Assembly (NCBI GenBank): GCA_030280995.1
Contig: JASXTE010000001.1
Coordinates: forward strand, 10,821,001-10,885,000
Origin: Hemileia vastatrix
Lineage: Eukaryota > Basidiomycota > Pucciniomycetes > Pucciniales > Zaghouaniaceae
DNA length: 64,000 nt
Reading direction: 5' to 3'
The translations under genes and the position numbers were made by a program. Shown here in pieces: positions 1 to 10,537 of the stretch. The notes under the pieces were generated by a model, which worked only from the letters and a program-made list of their open reading frames with translations, was not told the DNA's origin and searched no databases. Each line of letters opens with the position of its first letter. Position 1 is the stretch's first letter.

Positions 1-366
1 CCCTAATTCTATAAAACATACACCCCTCCACAACACTGGCACAAAATGGAAGAGATTTAATTGGCTTGTTGCATGTGGTGTGAGTGAATCCCACTTAATC
101 CTATATTTGTTATGAATTGATCCAGCACCCATCTTGAATATGAATTATGAACCTATATTTGTTATAGAATATTTATTCATATTCAATCTTCAATATACAT
201 CATTTATGGATAATGAATATGCATTATGAATCTGTAATAATTGTTCTATATCCACATATATATACATGTTACAGACAATTTACTCAAACCTTAATGGTGA
301 ATATCATAAAACTAGTCAAAAACATCTTTCAATGACTTTCATGTATTCTCATCTTTTGAAAATTAT
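1..366. other. AT-rich stretch, no gene
   Basis: No coding region can be supported. The sequence is AT-rich with short imperfect repeats around the words TATGAATT and TATTCATA, giving weak palindromes near 110-230. It ends where the left terminus of transposon copy C begins. Confidence 0.5.
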
Positions 367-429
367 ACTAAGGGGTATAAATGTTAGACAATATGAAATC
401 AATTTAATTGAGGATAAAAATCCTTATGC

Positions 430-470
430 CCCAATTATTTTCTGCAATTATTTTTGAAAATAATTGGGGT
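430..470. repeat. conserved hairpin near left end of copy C
   Basis: CCCCAATTATTTT and AAAATAATTGGGG are perfectly complementary 13-nt arms separated by a short loop containing CTGCAATT. The same hairpin with a few changes occurs at about 59573-59613 in copy E, at the same distance from the left terminus. It is therefore part of the family-2 subterminal structure rather than chance. Confidence 0.7.
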
Positions 471-677
471 TTTAGACATTTTACATGTCAATTTTTGCCT
501 CTTATCTGACATTTTTATTGTCAATTATTCATAAACATATCTTAGACAACTTTCTGGATATGCCAGCCTCCCAACTTTTATGCACACTCTCATTCTTTCT
601 ATTCATTTTATCCATTCAGAACCCCTTCCCATCTCATCTGTTTGTTTCTTCTCCTTTTCATCTTCAAATATCTTAAC

Positions 678-2411
678 ATGCCTCATTGTCATAGATCTTC
701 TCAAAGGCAGCTCTCCCCCAGTTGTCATTCAAATCCCACTACTCTCTCTTTCCCCAGATCAGCTGAGAAATTAAATACCATTCAACTAAAAAAATATGAT
801 CACCTCATACTGACTAACTTTCTAAAAACTAAAACTAATTATGATTCTTGTTTTAAGACTGAGAATGCAACTACAGTAGGATAGCCCCATGAATTAAACT
901 TTAATGGCTATCTTCTAATGGCTAATAAATTATAGAAAAAAACCAAGGGAAGGATATATATATTTCCTATACAGATGTCTGAGAGCTTCAAGCACTATTG
1001 AGCCAAATACAAGAAGGCTAATACTCTTTCATCTTCCACTGGTTTTAGTATTACTGTTATTGATATTGGTAAGGGAATCAAATCTATAGATGATAAGCTT
1101 GATTCTTTATGTCATTAATTCAAAGAGATGGATGCTATTTTTGGAGAGTGAGATGATGTTTTCCTGAAAACATGTAGGATGGAGAAGATGCTGTCTCCAA
1201 ACATGAGATTGAGATAAATCTTTTTAAAACTTCTTCTTCCACTCAAGCCTTCCCTTTTTTTAATTCAACCAATGAAGATATATTTTCTATAGATCCTTAT
1301 AGTGATATAAACCAACCCAATATAACTCCAGTGAGTTATTTTCTTGTATCTAATCAATTTTTTATTTACTTCTTTTTTTCTTATTTACAGAAGGGAAAAT
1401 AAAAAAAACCAGGAGCCACAATAAAGAAACTCTGAAGCTAGTAACAATGATTATGATGACAACAATATACTAAATACCTCCAAAAAAACAAAGACTTTAT
1501 TTACTTCTTTTTCTCTTATTTCTAGACGGGAAAATGAAAAAACCAGGAGCCACAATAAAGAAACTCTGAAGCTAGAAACAATGATTATGATGACAAAAAT
1601 ATACTAAATACCTCCAAAAAAAACAAAGACTTTATTTACTTCTTTTTCTCTTATTTCTAGATGGGAAAATGAAAAAACCAGGAGCCACAATAAAGAAACT
1701 CTGAAGCTAGAAACAATGATTATGATGACAAAAATATACTAAATACCTCCAAAAAAAACAAAGACTTTATTTACTTCTTTTTCTCTTATTTCTAGACGGG
1801 AAAATGAAAAAACCAGGAGCCACAATAAAGAAACTCTGAAGCTAGAAACAATGATTATGATGACAACAATATACTAAATACCTCCAACAAAAAGCAAAGA
1901 CCTTCAAATACTATAAATTTCAGAAGTCAAAGAAAACAAAAAAGAGATAGTACTTCTCTAACCCCTATCTCTTCTATTGAAGATTTTTTAGAGAAATTTG
2001 ATTCTGCTAAGTCACAGGATACCTCTTGAGAGATTAGTCTGCTTTTATTTTATTTTTTTGTTAATATTACATAAAAGTTTTGGTAAATTTAAAGCTGCAC
2101 AAGAGACTCTTAACTTTCAAAAGAAACTAGATGAACTCTCTTTATGGAGGGATGATAGATCACAAGACTTGGAGGAGATGAAATATGAGCTCTATTCACA
2201 GAGGGATGATAGGGAACAAGAAATGGAGGAGAATAAATTTGAGCTAACTCTATGTATTGAAAAATCAAAGAAAGAGGAGAAAGCTCATGAGTATTATTTC
2301 CCATTGGATAAGATGAAACTCAAGTATCAACCTGAGAATGATTCCAAAAAGAAAGTTTTCATGATAGAACACATTAAATTTAATAAATATATTGAAAAAT
2401 TGAACACTTAA
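678..2411 (+). pseudogene. SANT/Myb-like transposon protein, copy C
   Basis: Homologue of the intact three-exon gene at 5894-7208. The ATG at 678 gives a protein beginning MPHC, matching the MPPR start of the intact copy, then the conserved block around YDHLILTNFLKTKTNY. The frame is broken by stops: TAG replaces the Trp codon of the ELWNKTK block, TGA stands within the FKHY-x-AKY block, and TGA stands in the FGE-x-DD block. The region encoding the second exon has been amplified into four tandem copies (1361-1890). The last exon (about 2090-2411) still encodes a charged coiled coil with two copies of an 18-residue repeat containing RDDR and LEE. Assignment as the SANT/Myb-type partner of a Harbinger transposase is inferred from position and partner genes. 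Confidence 0.7.
1361..1890 (+). repeat. four tandem copies of ~132 bp spanning a splice acceptor
   Basis: A unit of about 131-132 bp is repeated four times almost identically. It starts at TTTATTTACTTCTTTTT, includes a pyrimidine tract and the acceptor TTATTTCTAG, and ends in CTCCAAAAAAAACAAAGAC. Each copy carries both the 3' splice site and the following exon segment of the SANT-like gene. The corresponding exon occurs once in copy B (about 12840-12950). Confidence 0.85.
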
Positions 2412-3119
2412 TGAAAACAATTGATTGATTACTAGTTTTTGTTTTCTTTCCTACTTCAATTGTTCTGAACTTTATGTAAATGAAATTAATTCATAATTTC
2501 TTACATATTTCACCACTCTATCCATCATCAATTGAATAAACTATCAAGAAATTTAACAAATTAATTTTAAATAGTCACAATGGCAAATTTTGATGCACTT
2601 TATCTTAATTCTTAGTGTTTTCAAATCAAATTTTTCAACTTTATGTTCAACTCAATTAATTTTATTTTCTAAAACAGCTAAGTAAAAGAAATTCTATATC
2701 TGTTTTAAAAACTTGGCAATACCCCCCATGCATTTTATTGAAGAAAGGGGTGGGTATCACCAAAAAAATCTCAAGTAATCAATTTTGCAAGTCAGATTTA
2801 AAAATTTGGCAATAACCTCCCCTGCATTTTATTGAATTAAGAGGTGCAAGTCACCAAAATTTAATACAATGACATAAATTTAAAAAAAAAAAATATATGT
2901 CAAATCTACTAGTTTTAAAGTAATGACAATTTCTCAAGCCAAAATGCAGATCAACTCTAAAAACTTAGTGTGGGACTTTCCACAGGTATAGACTAGAGGA
3001 ACCCCATAAAACATATTAATGTTTTTATCATTACCTTTTATACAACACAAGGTCATTTGCCCATTACTTTAGTTTATTGAATTGAAATATCAGATTTAAT
3101 TATTAAAAATTTATGAAAG

Positions 3120-4527
3120 AATAAAAAATATTTGATGACTTTACTAATCCCCATAGTTTTTTGATATACCTAAAGTTTTATTAATTTTATTAAATCTTCC
3201 TTCTTTTTTTTACCTTGTTTATCCTTTAAATTAGCTTTTGAATTATTTGGAAGGAGCAGCCAAAGTGAGTAAAGTCATGCAAAGATTGAAAACCTGGAGG
3301 AGCTTTTATTTTTTGGAAATTATCTTGAGAAGATTTCCAAACTTATTTGATGATTCCATTTCCTAATCCAAAACCAATTTCAAACTTATGATCCAGAAAG
3401 TATAATCCATGACCTTTTACTTTAGCTGGTGAAGGAATAAGTTATCCAGTAGTAGGATTGATCTAAGAGAATATCCCCAAATTAAGATAATTCACATAAT
3501 TTAAATTGGTATGAATCTTGTTATTAAAACCAGAATTAGTAATTATAACATTTGAGAATAATAGATATTCACTGCTAATATATTTCCATTCCATGTCACA
3601 CCAATTTGGTATTCTAACTCTGGTTGAAAGTTCATGATTTTTTTCAAAGGCTTTATTCCAGATTTTTTTAATTCAAAGAGTGAGAAAAGAATTAAAAGAA
3701 GTTAAGGAGTCCCATTTTCAAAAATCTTTATCTTTTTCAGCTTATGATATGTTTTTTAGCAAAGAATAGATGCCTATATAATTAAAATTAGTAATGTTTT
3801 TATTCATCAAAAATAATAAACTTTCCAAGAGAATATCCTTCAATAAAATCTTGTCTCCATCCAAAACCAACCATGATACCTCCTAGCATATTAGGGGGTA
3901 TCAAAGTTAGAAATTTGTAATTATTTAAAAGGTATTTCACAAAAAAAAGAAAGACACAAACTTGACATTAATTATCAGTAAAAAGGTTTTTTGGGGGCAC
4001 AACATGGCATATTATGAAAAATAGTCATGGTTGATTTGGTGGAAAAAAAAGGTATTGTGAAATAGAAGATTTCTAACTTTGATGCCCCCTATAATTATTT
4101 TAATCAGTAACTGAAACAAAGCCATCTGATACATTTTAGTAATAAAATAAAATAGTTGATTAAAAGATTCAACTTTTAAACCCCCACATAAGTGATTTTC
4201 AATAATGAATTAAAGCTTAAAAGAATTACTGATTACTCCCTTAACTTCATCACCTCCTAATTGAGTTAGATATTCAATATTCTCAGGTAAATTCTTGTGA
4301 TATTTATCTTTTTTTAGAGTTTAAATTTATAATATTTGGTGCTTGATATGTGGCCAAATAAACTATTCAAGTGTATTTTATTTTTTAAACTTCTTTTATT
4401 CTGATAAGATTGATCATCTTTTTTTTGCTTGAAGTTTTTGATGAAGATTGAAATGATGTAGATAATGAAGAAGATAATAATTAATATGAAGATGAAGATA
4501 GAGGTGTAATGCTTGAATCAGAAGAAA
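3120..4527 (-). pseudogene. Tet-like 2OG-Fe(II) oxygenase remnant, copy C
   Basis: Minus-strand region collinear with the Tet-like oxygenase gene of copy A (7916-9103). The start region still encodes a Ser-rich N-terminus beginning MPVSSDSS, then an in-frame TAA. The counterpart of A's in-frame intron is recognisable near 3775-3835, but its donor appears mutated from GTATGT to GAAAGT. Many frameshifts and stops interrupt the catalytic half. It was probably an active dioxygenase gene of the transposon once; it cannot encode a full protein now. Confidence 0.65.
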
Positions 4528-4770
4528 CAGGCATATTTTTTTCTAAAAAATTATTTTACTTTTCAAAAAAAACTCATAAAATTAATTGAAAACTTTTAAA
4601 AAAACTCTTATAATTTAATATAAATGAAATTAAAAATTTCCTGCAAAAAACTAACAAAAATTATTATTAATTCAATTAAAGCTGAGGAGTATTTTTTTAA
4701 AAATCTGCAAAAAAATTAATTAATAGTAATAATAAATGATCTAATACATATATTTTAGGTTTTTTTTTAT

Positions 4771-5537
4771 GCAGATGAATGTGGATAATACAGGGTATGT
4801 GCTAGATAAGTGGGGGGTAGGCAGGGAGACAAATGAAAATAGATGAAACTTCAATATATGGCATGAGTAAGTAGCAGCAGGTAAATACTTTCAACCACAC
4901 AAGCCAAAGTTGAAACTAACTTTAAGCATAAAAATGTGGATCCAGTATAGTGTCACCTGTAAGAATTAATAATACTATATAAAAGCTGGGTCATCTATTT
5001 CTCATGTCATGAAAAAACTGACCAAATACCAACAATCAAAATACTTCAGAACCCTTACACCTAAAATAAGAAATCAGAGACTCATAAACAATGAAGAAGT
5101 GTTCCAATTCTTCTTTGGGAATTAGAATCCCAATTTTATCAGCCAATTGCTTCCATCCAAATATGGTGAAGTAAGGCCTGATTATACAAAACCCCACCAG
5201 GAAACCAGTCCCATAATATAAAATAAAACTAAATAGTTGCAAAATATTTGAGCTCTTGGTTCACCTCATTGGTTTCAATAGACTTCAAAAAAGCAAACCT
5301 CAAGTGGATGAAATTTTCCTTGATACTTTTGATAGCCTTCTCATATGTGTCCAAAATCAAATATAGGCAAGCCTTCACACTTAGAAATTTTTTTTTGCAT
5401 GTTTTGAATTTGATTAACTTGGCTATGAGAGGTAAATAAAGATTAATATATTAAAAAATCATAGGATATTTATAAGCAACAAAAGAACCTGACTGGAGGA
5501 AGACACATAGAAACTAATACAAATAAAAGACATAATA
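4771..5537. other. inter-element spacer with short minus-strand ORF fragments
   Basis: This lies between truncated copy C and the left end of element A. On the minus strand, two overlapping open stretches in different frames (about 5251-5390 and 5036-5242) encode unrecognised sequence, including DTYEKAIKSIKENFIHLRF and a hydrophobic segment with YYGTGFLVGF. They may be the frameshifted remnant of one gene. No family could be assigned. Confidence 0.3.
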
Positions 5538-5680
5538 GGGGGTGTCAGTTCTGGCAAATCCGCACTTAAATTAAGTGCAGATTTCAAACCAAATCAGCAC
5601 TTAAATTTTGCAAAAAAGTCACTTATTTCAAAAAAGGGTGTCATTTATGACCTCAAATCAGCACTTTTTTCCCGTTTTTT
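5538..5680 (+). repeat. left terminal inverted repeat and subterminal motif array of element A
   Basis: Starts GGGGGTGTCAGTTCTGG and then holds a self-complementary stretch, AAATCCGCACTTAA followed by TTAAGTGCAGATTT, so the terminus itself can fold. The 12-mer AAATCMGCACTT recurs in both orientations over the next 120 bp (AAATCAGCACTT at about 5594 and 5655). Such arrays are typical binding sites for a transposase or its SANT-like partner; the binding itself is inferred. Confidence 0.8.
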
Positions 5681-5893
5681 TTCACAACCACATTTTGGCC
5701 ACAAAACATCCCTTCCTTTCTTACCCCATCCCTGTCACATGTGACACACTGACCTTCCTTGCTACCTACCCATCAATCCTCAGCACACACCCCTTCCTGA
5801 CATTTTCAATATTTTGACCAGGCATGTTTACATTCTTTTTTACTTATTTCTTCTACTTTTTAATCTTTTTTCTTGTTATGTGCCAGTTTCATA

Positions 5894-7208
5894 ATGCCTC
5901 CCAGACATTCCAAATCTCAAAAGGTAACTCAAAAATCTGCTTTGTCACAAAAGTCTCCTCGTAAAGCAAGCCCTACACCTGAAAAATCAAAGCCAGGTTC
6001 AGGTCAGCTTAAAAAGGATGATTATCTCATCATAATCAACTTCCTTAAAATAAAATCAAATTTTGAAGCATGTTTTGGATGTGAAAAGTCCACTTGTATT
6101 GGACGTCCACCTTCTTCAAAGGTTAATGGCTACTTGTTGATGGCCAATGAAGTAAGGAAGAAAACAAGGGGGAGAATCGATATCAATCCTAAACAAATGA
6201 AGGAGAGATTTAAGAGTTACCATTCAAAATATAAAAAGACTCATCATGCTACAAATGAAACTGGCTTTGGTATTGACAATGATGATTTGGAGATTGGAAT
6301 TACTACTGTTTCCGAAAAGCTCAATGTCATGTGTCCTTTCTATGAGGAAATGGATAATCTTTTTGGCTCCCGAGTTGATGTAAACCCTTGGTTTCTACAC
6401 GATACTACTAAGCATATACCCTCTGGATCCAAACCTTCCTATAATCTACCCAAAACACCTTTACTTGAAGGAGATCAATCCCCTCCACCTTCTAACCATA
6501 GTTCAGCTGAAGATGATCCCGACTATCAAACAGAACAATTATATTGCAGCAGATCTGAATCCTCAGAGTCCCAAAACTTAAATGTATGTTTACTTTTTGT
6601 TTTTTCTTCAATTCTTCTCTGAATTTCTCTTTCATTCTAGTCTCCTCCTACTCAAACTCAATCTCCATTAAATAATCTCAATTCCCGAAATGTGAATCCC
6701 ACTTTAGAAGCTGCTTTAGATGAACTTCCTGAAGCTTCTTGTTCAAACTCCAAACTAAAGCGTCAAGCCTCAACTTCAATGAACTTGAACCATCTATTAA
6801 AACGTGGTAATACTTCAACAAGCTCATTTGGCTCCCTTGAGGATTATTTTGAAAAAAAAGATATAAGTAAGTTTCATTTACTATATATCTTAATCATTAA
6901 CTCATTTATTTATTTATTTCAATTTAATTTTCTCAGCAAAATCAACTATTGCGAATAATGCCCTTGACTTTGAGAAGATGAAGTTTGATCATATGCTAAG
7001 GAAAGATCAGAAAGCCTTAGATTTGGAAGAAAAAAAATTTGAGGCAGAGCAGATGGAAAGAGTAAATGACCGCCAATTTCAAAGAGAAATGGCTTCTTGT
7101 GAATTGGAAAAACAAGAGAGTTTTAAAAAAAAAGATTTCATTATGGAATGTGTTAAAAATGGCCAATCTTATGAGGACATTAAAAAATTACTTGACCTTT
7201 TCAATTGA
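5894..7208 (+). CDS. SANT/Myb-like DNA-binding transposon protein, element A
   Basis: Three exons, 5894-6583, 6641-6866 and 6937-7208, joined by 57- and 70-bp introns with GTATGT/CTAG and GTAAGT/TCAG borders. The phases fit and give a 395-residue protein without stops. The ATG at 5894 (MPPRHSKS) is preferred because the same start context is kept at 38662 and at 678. Residues 1-35 are basic and Ser/Pro-rich. About 38-160 form a compact domain with conserved words GRPPSSKVNGYLLMANEV and INPKQMKERFKSYHSKYKK, of the trihelix/SANT-like kind. The middle is acidic and Ser-rich. The last 90 residues are a charged coiled coil. Harbinger elements encode a Myb/SANT-like protein needed with the transposase for DNA binding and nuclear import; this is its likely role here. 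The domain name is inferred from fold pattern and context. Confidence 0.75.
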
Positions 7209-7915
7209 TAAATTGTTTTTCTAGTCAATTTAATTTTGTTTGATTTCTTTTTTGTAATATTTTCTTATATTCTGACTTATAAAAGGTCTTGAATATAGTA
7301 CGTTATTTTTGACAAATTTTTGAAAATATCATACATTTTTTCTATCTTTACATTCAAGTCAATAAGTTTGCTTATACTTAAAATTTGAAAATATAATAAA
7401 AAATTTCTATCTTTACTTTCATGTCAATAAGTTTGCTTATCTAAATACTTCTAAGTCAATAAAATTCAATATCTCTTTTGAAAATTTGGCAATACCCTCC
7501 CCTGCATTTTATTGAAACAAGGGGTGGGTACCACCAAATTTTTCTAAGTCATCAATTTCACATGTCAGATTTAAAAAATTGGCAATACCCTCCCCTGAAT
7601 TTTATTGAAGTAAAGGGTGAAAGTCATCAAAATTTAATATAATTACATAAATTAATTAATATATAAATAAGATATGTCAAATGTACTACTTTTAAAGTAA
7701 TGACAATTACTATAGCCAAAATGAAGACCAAATCGAGAAACAAAAGTTTGGGACTTTCCCCAGGTATAAGCTAGAGGAACCCCATGAAACAAATTAATGT
7801 TATCATGATTACCTTTTATACAACACAAGGTCGTTGGCCCATTACTTTAATTTCATAAATTGAAATATATTTATTTATTATAAATTTATGGAAGAATATT
7901 AAATATTTGGTGACT
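7209..7915. other. element A intergenic region between convergent SANT-like and oxygenase genes
   Basis: Non-coding. It contains two copies of a motif near 7480-7540 and 7570-7630, each with TTGGCAATACCCTCCCCTG, ATTTTATTGAA and a G-rich complement such as AGGGGTGGGTACCACC, so each copy can form a stem-loop. The same paired stem-loops occur in copies C (about 2710-2860), B (about 13720-13865) and D (about 53970-54120). This suggests a conserved element between the two convergent genes, perhaps acting in 3' end formation. Confidence 0.55.
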
Positions 7916-9103
7916 CTACGAATCCCTATACTTTTTAGATCTACCTAAAGAATATTTAAATTTATCACCTTTTTCTTCTTTTTTTAACTTGTTTATTTGT
8001 TGGATTAACTTGTCACTGATCTGGAAAGAGCAACCAAAATGTGTGAAGTCTTGACAAGATTCCAAACCTGGAGGAGCCTTTGTGGTTTGGTGATTATCGT
8101 AAGAAGAATTCCAAACTGTTTCGATGATTTCATTTCCTAATCCAAAATCGATTATACAACTATGATCCGGGAAATATAATCCATGTCCTTTAATTTTTGC
8201 AGGTGATGGAATAGGTTGTCCAGTGATAGGATTAATATATGTGAAAATTCCATAAGTGAGGTAATTGGTATCATTTGAGTCGGTGTGAATTCGGTTATGA
8301 AATCCAGAATGAGTGATTATAACATTTGAAAAAATTATATCATCACTAATATCTTCCCATTCAGAGTCGCACCAATTTGGTATTCCAAATCTCGTAGCAA
8401 CTTCATGATTTTTTTGAAAAGCTTTATTGAAGAGTTTTTTAAGTCGAAGAGCAAGAAATGAATTAAATGAAGGTAACGTATTCCATTTTCCAAAATCATT
8501 ATCTAATTCAGCTTTAGATAAAGATCTGAGTAAAGAATATATGCCTATTTGAATTAAATTCAGTAAAATGATATTAAAAAATCCAGAAAAGTTTTTAAAC
8601 ATACCAAGAGAAAAACCTTTTTCAAATCCTGGTCTCCATCCAATTCCAATCATGATTCCACCCAACAAATTCTTATTCCTTAAAGATAAGCGAACCAAAG
8701 CCATTTGATAGAGTGTTATGATGATATCACAGATTTGATTAAATGATTCATCTTTTAAACCATTAAAAGAATGGGTTTCGTAAATAAGTTGAGGTTTGAA
8801 ACTATTATTAATAACAACTTTAACTTCATCACCTCCAGTTTCATTTAAATAATGTATATTTTCAGGTAACATTTTCGGATATTTTCTTTTTTTTTCAACT
8901 TTAGTTTTATAGTACTTGATTTTTGAAATATGGCCAAATATTTGATCCAAGTGAATTTCTTTTTTTAAATTTCTTTTATTTCGATACTGTTCTTTTTTTG
9001 TCAATGTTTTAGATGATTATTGGAAAGAAGTTGAATTTGAAGATGATAATGAAGTTAAAGAAGATGAGAGTGAGGTAAGTGGTGAATCTGAAGTTAAAGA
9101 CAT
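7916..9103 (-). CDS. Tet/JBP-like 2OG-Fe(II) dioxygenase, element A
   Basis: Exons 9103-8605 and 8544-7916. The 60-bp intron (GTATGT...ATAG) is in frame and also reads open, but splicing there is confirmed by copy B, where the same position holds a clear GTAAGT...CTACAG intron with stops. The spliced frame is 375 residues: Ser/Thr-rich N-terminus, a basic segment, then a catalytic half. Iron-ligand candidates are the HxD in RIHTDSND and a distal His in SYDNHQTT. Between them lie FTYINP and GHGLYFPDHSCIIDFG, the layout of the Tet-like 2OG-Fe(II) oxygenases annotated in rusts. Relatives oxidise 5-methylpyrimidines in nucleic acid; the substrate here is unknown. TAA at codon 29 (9017-9019) breaks the frame, which is open elsewhere. 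Translation might restart at the ATG at 8872, keeping the whole catalytic region. Confidence 0.8.
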
Positions 9104-9319
9104 GTATTTTTCTACTTAAAAATTTGTTACTTTTCAAAAACCCAAAATTATACATTTAAAAAAAACTCACTTAATTTAAATTAAAAATTAAAAAATCCTC
9201 AAAAGACTAATAAGAATTTTTTTTATTTCACTTGAACTTGATGAATATTTTTCTCTAAAATTAAAAAAAAATCAAAAAAAAAAAAAAAAAATCAATAAAC
9301 TGTTAAATTTTTTTTAACA

Positions 9320-10110
9320 CTTCCCCATTCCCCTAAATTCCCCTCTCCAAAGCCCTCTCCCACCTCCCAAAAACCCTTGTAAAACCCCCCCTCTACCCCC
9401 CACCATATCCCCCAAATCCCCCCTCCAAATCCCCCAAATCCCCCCTTCAAATCCACCTCCAAATCACCTCCAAACCCCCCTCCAAATCCCCCTCCAAACC
9501 CCCCTGAAAATCCCCCTCCAAACCCCCTGAAACCCCCCCAAACACCCCCTTCAATCCACCTCCTTTCACCCCCTCCAAACCCCCTCTAACCCCCCTCCAA
9601 ATCCCCCTTGAAACCCCCCCCCAATACGTCCCTCTAAACCCCCCTAACCTCCCCTCCAACTTACTTAACGATTTGCTAACGAATCGTTAAGTTAATGAAC
9701 GATAGCTGCTAATCGTTCATTAACTTAATGATTCGCTAATGAATCGTTAAGTTAACGAACGATTCGCTGCCATTGTTAAGTGAAGTTTAAGGGGGGGTAG
9801 GAGGGATATTAGGGAGGATTTGGGGGAATTTTGAGGGGGGTTAGAGGCGGGTTTGGTGGGGATTTGGAGGGAGGATTTGGGGGATTTGGTGGGGGGTGGA
9901 GTGGAATGAGGGGAAGATATGAGGAGACCAAGAAGGGGGAGAAAGGGAGAGATGAGACCAAAGAGGGAGAAAAGGGAGGTTAGAGTGAGCCAAGGAGGGG
10001 GGAATAAGGCAGCCAAAGGGGGGAAAAGGGGGATGTATCCATTCCAAGGAGAGGGTAAAGGTGGGAAAAAGACCAGGCCAAGGGGGGATAAAGAGAGAAA
10101 AGAGGGAGAG
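9320..10110. repeat. C-rich/G-rich inverted block with central palindromes, element A
   Basis: About 9320-9655 is a C-rich strand made of CCCCCCTCCAAAT-like units. About 9780-10110 is G-rich, with runs of 4-7 G. The centre (9660-9775) has nested palindromes built on the word AATCGTTAAGTTAA: arms at about 9680-9702 and 9710-9732 match with one mismatch. The two outer blocks are roughly complementary, so the region could extrude as a large hairpin, and its G-tracts fit the G-quadruplex pattern. Open frames across it are low-complexity artefacts. It lies between the oxygenase and transposase genes, as does the similar block in copy B. Confidence 0.75.
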
Positions 10111-10537
10111 AAAGAGAGAGAAAAAAAAAGGTTAATTTTACCTATAAATTTAAAAACAACCACTTACAAAAAAAAACAAAAAAAAAAACCAAAAAAACCA
10201 AAAAAAAAAAAAATTAGCAAAAAATTAAGTAAAAAGAATAAAATGACTTACCTGGAGAGATGAGTTGAGAAAAAAGAAATATAAGTGAAATTGATTGAGT
10301 GATGTAGGAAGAGAGGAGAAAACGGATATGAGTGAAGAAAAAAAAGAGAGTGACTGAAAAAATATGCGTTTGCTGAAAATATGCGATTTCATGTTGAGTT
10401 GATGAAAGAAAACACAGAGAGAAAAAAAAATAAGACTTTAACAGAAAATTCAAAAACCAAAAAAATATGCAAAAAAATTTACCATTCTCAGTGAATAACA
10501 CATGCAAATTGATAATTTGAAGAGAAAGAAAAAAAAA

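Larger units (their letters stand above)
371..4770 (+). mobile_element. Harbinger-like element copy C, truncated
   Basis: Truncated, decayed copy of the transposon family represented by the elements at 5538-12068 and 12071-18708. The left end (about 371) reads AGGGGTATAAATG after TA and resembles the family-2 left end at 59514. It holds a broken SANT-like gene (+, 678-2411) and a broken Tet-like oxygenase (-, about 3120-4527), in the same order and orientation as in copy A. Homology to A continues past the oxygenase start to about 4770 and then stops, so the C/G-rich block, the transposase and the right end are missing. The 5' half looks closer to copy B and the oxygenase half closer to copy A, as if two sub-families had recombined. 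Confidence 0.75.

Noticed and set aside
9447..10163. Long Gly- or Pro-rich open frames on both strands
   Set aside because: They run through the C-rich/G-rich block and reflect simple sequence; no intron, start context or conserved domain supports them.
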